Positions 15,546-17,047 of a stretch of 17,047 bases of DNA are shown in pieces. The stretch comes from Phoronis ovalis (lineage: Eukaryota > Phoronida > Phoronidae). The position numbers and the translations under genes were made by a program. The notes beneath the pieces are model-generated. The model did not search any database and had not been told where the DNA came from. It saw only the letters and a list, made by a program, of their open reading frames with translations. The stretch is from assembly GCA_028565635.1 (NCBI GenBank), contig JAOXYB010021981.1, forward strand, positions 1-17,047. The letters run 5' to 3'. The first letter of the stretch is position 1; every line of letters begins with the position of its first letter.

Positions 15546-15908
15546 CGTTAAACGCCTTCTCAGTGGCAGTTGCTAACATTTAGCAGACACTAATATTATC
15601 AAAGTGTTTAACCCAGGCACTAACATCATGTGGCCTACTGTAATCTATATAAGAACCGTATATACCCGTGAATCGCAGGGTCCATTTCTAGTAAGTTCAA
15701 AATTAGTTGAGCAGTTCTTGTTCTTTCTCATATGGACTGAGGTCAGCCTTACTGTAAGTCTGCATGTAATTCAGTGACCTCTGACCTGGGTACTGCCAAC
15801 TATAAAAGTTACATAAACTCCAATATTACCTGAGAGGTTGTTTAAAATAGTTTTAAATTATGCTTTTGGGACAAAATAGGACGTTTTGCTAACTACAAAT
15901 TATGATTT

Positions 15909-16376
15909 TATGTGACATTAATCCAGTAGTAGTCCTAATAATAGGCCCAATGTTTGACATATTGGTCCTAACACTTTCCTATTCAAAAACTATTGTCTTT
16001 CGAAATTTAATAAAGCTCACCCATATGATGATATTTTTCATACAGCTATACTATGATGGTTTTAGTTTGTTATTATCAAATGGAGAAAGTACACATCTAT
16101 GCGTGTAAACAAGTCAGATGGTTAAACATCAGTAAAATCAATGTACACGCCCAGGTCAGGCACCATTAGTCATTGCGGTCGCCACAAATGTTGTGCCACA
16201 AGATATATTTTTTACTTGATAATAACATATTTACACCATCTGAGTATTGCTGTGTGAGAATTTTTACATTTTTTTGTGAATTTCGAAAGATAGTTTTTGA
16301 ATAGGAAAGTGTTAGGACCAATACATCAGATATTGGACCTATTATTTAGATCCAATAGTAGATCTGTCTTTAAAAT
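15909..16376. mobile_element. Foldback (long inverted-repeat) element
   Basis: Core arms at 15937-16007 and 16279-16348 are inverted copies with a 33-base perfect stretch (15961-15993 against 16290-16322). Weaker inverted similarity continues inwards (CATACAGCTATACTATGATGG against CACACAGCAATACTCAGATGG, then GTTATTATCAA in both) to about 16082 and 16207, leaving a loop of about 120 bases. Outward similarity fades, so the ends are approximate. No transposase is present, and a 68-codon frame inside is a chance product. Confidence 0.85.
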
Positions 16377-16481
16377 AAAATGTACATCAGAAACATATTC
16401 GAAAAGGCTGGTAACTGCTACTGCTGTATACATGGGCTGTATACAAGGAATTTGGTAGTATTTCCGGTCTGTGAAGGTTTC

Positions 16482-16500
16482 TTTTTTTTTTTTTTTTTTT
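16482..16500. repeat. Poly(T) run
   Basis: Near-pure T tract of about 18 bases. It could be simple sequence or the reversed poly(A) tail of an old retroposed copy; no adjoining retroposon is recognised. Confidence 0.7.
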
Positions 16501-16907
16501 GAAACTTCAAGAGAAGGCTCTATCAGGACATATGATCATGTTCGGACTATAGAACCTCATGATTTGTAAAAAGTTTAGAGCATTACCTTTTTAAAACTTT
16601 TGTTTATCTGTTCATTTTGATTACTAAAACATAGATTGAAATTGGTGCACATCTTCAAGTATCTCGAGACCTTAACAATTAACCACTATCGCAGGTGATT
16701 TTCAAATCAAAAAAGATTGCAAACGAAACTTGCAGTGTAATGTGTAGAGTCTTTTAAACAGTTCTGAAATCAATGTAGTTTTAAAACACAAATCTGTGAT
16801 CTGGAAAAATATGTGGCTGTAACAATCAAAGTTTGTAGTAATTGGGCATTATAATTTGGTTGTTGGGAACATTTAAATAAATAATTTTAGTTGGTCAACT
16901 AGTTTTT

Positions 16908-16975
16908 ATGCCCATGACTATGTAATAGTGAACGGGCATACAGTCGTACCGCAGGCGGCGTCGGCGTATGTAACC
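16908..16975. other. GC- and CpG-rich block with inverted hexamers
   Basis: ATGCCC (16908-16913) faces GGGCAT (16934-16939), followed by a CpG-dense run CCGCAGGCGGCGTCGGCG. The composition differs sharply from the AT-rich intron around it. It is probably the end of a further dispersed repeat that continues past the window. Confidence 0.4.
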
Positions 16976-17047
16976 TTTTCTTTGTGTTGCTCTAACGGCT
17001 TCAGCTTTCGTCAGATCATCTTCGTATTTTTTACAGGGTAAGTACAG

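Larger units (their letters stand above)
14514..17047 (+). other. AKT intron (3' end outside window)
   Basis: No next PH-domain exon was recognised. The intron holds a dispersed repeat (about 15190-15545), a foldback element (about 15909-16376), a poly(T) run and a GC-rich block near 16930-16970. The stretch 14640-15060 has no identifiable feature. Confidence 0.7.

Overview
This window is animal (metazoan) nuclear DNA, AT-rich and intron-rich, with canonical GT-AG introns. It looks like an invertebrate, but the sequence does not fix the phylum; the CA/TA microsatellites and dense small DNA transposons fit many spiralian, cnidarian or deuterostome invertebrates. It is not bacterial, so operons, ribosome binding sites and CRISPR do not apply. 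Most long open frames here are chance frames in intron or intergenic DNA.

Two protein-coding genes lie on the + strand, both cut by the window edges. The first is the 3' two thirds of kynurenine 3-monooxygenase (KMO): nine exons between 551 and 4960, joining in one consistent frame to 317 residues that cover the FAD 'DG' and 'GD' motifs, the C-terminal domain and the membrane anchor. The second is the start of the AKT/PKB protein kinase: an exon at 9048-9142 with the initiator ATG and an exon at 14394-14513, together encoding the first half of the PH domain. The remaining PH domain and the kinase domain lie beyond 17047. The genes are head-to-tail, with about 4.1 kb between the KMO stop and the AKT start codon. 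There is no obvious functional link: KMO acts in tryptophan catabolism, AKT in PI3K signalling.

KMO carries two local tandem duplications that touch splice sites. A 37-bp-period duplication doubles the acceptor of the exon starting at 2490. A perfect 119-bp duplication repeats most of the exon at 3311-3393 together with its donor. In both cases use of the extra copy would bring a premature stop. A third curiosity is an in-frame read-through of the donor at 2777 that ends at a stop followed closely by AATAAA.

The AKT introns (5.25 kb and more than 2.5 kb) hold transposon debris. The clearest case is a 454-bp element at 10450-10903 with 20-bp imperfect terminal inverted repeats and a perfect 8-bp target-site duplication. 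Others are an AT-rich element with three 75-77-bp tandem units (about 12550-13112), a long foldback element (about 15909-16376), and diverged repeats whose partners are also inside the window. A CpG-containing stretch near 6300-6770 with a palindromic CRE and a good splice donor is a candidate AKT promoter and first exon.

I found no evidence for a novel multi-gene system. The points of interest are the splice-site duplications and the previously unlabelled mobile elements.
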